Shown: piece by piece, positions 24,166 through 25,316 of the stretch
Numbering within the stretch: the stretch's first letter is position 1
Layout: each line of letters opens with the position of its first letter
Assembly (NCBI GenBank): GCA_035411425.1
Contig: DAONSX010000033.1
Coordinates: forward strand, 1 to 25,316
Length of the DNA: 25,316 bases
Direction: 5' to 3'
Origin: TTA-H9 sp002071415
Lineage (GTDB): Bacteria > Bacteroidota > Bacteroidia > Bacteroidales > TTA-H9
Position numbers and translations under genes: made by a program
Notes under the pieces: model-generated
Seen by the model: the letters and a program-made list of their open reading frames with translations, nothing else
Databases searched by the model: none
What the model was told of the DNA's origin: nothing

Positions 24166-25316
24166 CTAATGAATGAATAAAATCTTGGTGATCAGTTTTT
24201 CGCTTCCATCTTCGTTAGAAACAAAAACCAGATAAACTCCGCTTTGCACTCTTCGGCCATCGAAATCGCGGCCATTCCATACGGCTTGTGTTCCGGCGGC
24301 TACGGTATGATAAACTAGCTTTCCGCTGATAGTAGTAATTTTTACATCGGCATTCTGCGGAAGTCCTGAAATTCCAATAGGTCCATCATAAGATGGACGT
24401 ACGGGATTTGGGAAAGCATAAACCTCATCAGAAGGAGGCCCAGGTGAAGGGCTGTCGCCTCTAAAGCCAACGATTCCCAAAGAAGTTCCAATAAATACTT
24501 CCCCATCTTTGCCTATGGCGATGTCGGCTACCGAATTGGAAAGCAATGGACTGTTATCTTCGGTAAAATGATAAATCTGTTGGGTGCCATCGGTCGAAAG
24601 CAAGAAAACGCCTGCTTTATCGGTTCCTATCCATTTGCGATTGGCTCCATCTATGGCAATTGCGGTAACCGATTCATTCTCGAGTAAATATTGAACATAG
24701 CCATCCTGTTCGACCAATATGCGCTGGGCATCGAAATTATAGCCCGAAAATACGGCATCGGGATTGTAAAAAACAGCTACACCAGCATCCGTACCAATCC
24801 AGATTTCTCCATCGAGGTCAACAGCAATGGAAAGAACCATATTTCCAGGAATAGCACCTTCGCCTGTGGCGGAACCCAAAATTTTATAAGGTTTACCCTG
24901 AGTAAGGGTTTCATTGAATACGAGTAGAGAGTGTTCTTTGCGCATCAATACCCATTTTTGGTCGTAATCATCGATGACCATTTTACCGATATCGATACCG
25001 CTGGCATTCCCTCCCAAATTATAAGGCTGCCACGAACCATCTGGCTTGCGGCAATGCAATATAGACGAAGACCCACTATTGGCGACCCACAGGTTATTTT
25101 TGCTATCGAAAGCCAAACCACTGATAAAGACATTGTTGAGAGCAGCTACAAATCCTTCCAATGAACTGTTGTACTGGTTGTGAACCCCTATCAGTTCTCT
25201 ATTATTGAATTCCATTAAACCCTTTCCCCATGAACCTGCATAAACATGCTTCGGATTGGAAGGATCGATGGCCAAACAAACCATATCATATATGCTATCA
25301 AAGGCAGCTACATTTG
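24166..25316 (-). CDS. porZ: PorZ-like beta-propeller protein with type IX C-terminal domain (partial)
   Basis: The C-terminal part (about 383 codons) of a larger secreted protein; the frame stays open upstream of its first ATG to the window edge, so the N-terminus is missing. It contains repeated two-component-regulator-type propeller blades (such as GLAFDSKNNLWVANSG, SIAVDLDGEIWIGTDAG, DIAIGKDGEVFIGTSLG). It ends with a type IX secretion C-terminal domain (about the last 80 residues) starting AFPNPV and including GKLVYHTVAAG and SGVYLVFV. This order fits PorZ, the propeller protein that delivers anionic lipopolysaccharide to the sortase PorU in Porphyromonas. Another propeller protein with the same sorting domain is possible, since only the C-terminal half is visible. 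Confidence 0.7.
   Translation of the reverse strand, partial: NVAAFDSIYDMVCLAIDPSNPKHVYAGSWGKGLMEFNNRELIGVHNQYNSSLEGFVAALNNVFISGLAFDSKNNLWVANSGSSSILHCRKPDGSWQPYNLGGNASGIDIGKMVIDDYDQKWVLMRKEHSLLVFNETLTQGKPYKILGSATGEGAIPGNMVLSIAVDLDGEIWIGTDAGVAVFYNPDAVFSGYNFDAQRILVEQDGYVQYLLENESVTAIAIDGANRKWIGTDKAGVFLLSTDGTQQIYHFTEDNSPLLSNSVADIAIGKDGEVFIGTSLGIVGFRGDSPSPGPPSDEVYAFPNPVRPSYDGPIGISGLPQNADVKITTISGKLVYHTVAAGTQAVWNGRDFDGRRVQSGVYLVFVSNEDGSEKLITKILFIH

Noticed and set aside
1..25316. CRISPR array, prophage, insertion sequence or defence system
   Set aside because: No regularly spaced repeats, integrase, transposase or terminal inverted repeats were found. PorX has a PglZ domain, but its receiver domain and context point to secretion control, not to BREX defence.

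Overview
The window looks like a piece of chromosome from a member of the Bacteroidota (Bacteroidales-like, probably an uncultured anaerobe). The grounds are: a TonB-dependent receptor with a carboxypeptidase-regulatory-like N-terminus, several type IX secretion/gliding genes (gldF, a gldH-like lipoprotein, porX, a PorV/PorQ-like barrel, a PorZ-like propeller protein), Bacteroidota-type TAnnTTTG promoter elements, a Bacteroidota-style MreD, and a tRNA without an encoded CCA. No phage, insertion sequence, CRISPR array or defence island was seen. Most of the window is core chromosome in short operons.

Layout. 267-5250 (minus strand): cinA, rpmB, a TonB-dependent receptor and a DEDDy 3'-5' exonuclease. 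5482-9881 (plus): gldF, dCMP deaminase, a PPi-type phosphofructokinase, rfbA and a short-chain polyprenyl synthase, with gaps of 4, 17, 50 and 18 bases, probably one transcription unit. 9861-12026 (minus): an ABC-F ATPase behind a leader hairpin, then tRNA-Arg(CCG) with an almost ideal promoter. 12166-12767 (plus): a badly decayed hybrid histidine kinase, recognisable as the end of an ATPase domain, a linker and a receiver domain broken by stops and two frame changes. 12773-13456 (minus): a LysE-family exporter. 13945-14466 (plus): the gldH-like lipoprotein. 14461-17185 (minus): cysD, cysN and mreD as a compact cluster. 17512-18198 (minus): a DUF2461 protein. 18410-23814 (plus): a PorV/PorQ-like barrel, a helix-hairpin-helix plus barrel protein, porX and an exported SagB-type nitroreductase-like protein. 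24166-25316 (minus): a PorZ-like protein cut by the window edge.

How the genes fit together. The cell-envelope theme is strong: secretion (PorX, PorZ-like, PorV/Q-like), gliding-type proteins, a TonB receptor, shape (MreD), activated sugar (RfbA) and prenyl lipids. CysD and CysN form the ATP sulfurylase for sulfate activation. The most unusual items are the hybrid-kinase relic, the outer-membrane-type protein with helix-hairpin-helix motifs paired with a PorV/Q-like barrel, the tRNA-Arg with an apparent A19-U56 pair in place of G19-C56, the displaced gldF, mreD and rpmB genes, and a coding-specific excess of the tetranucleotide TCGA.
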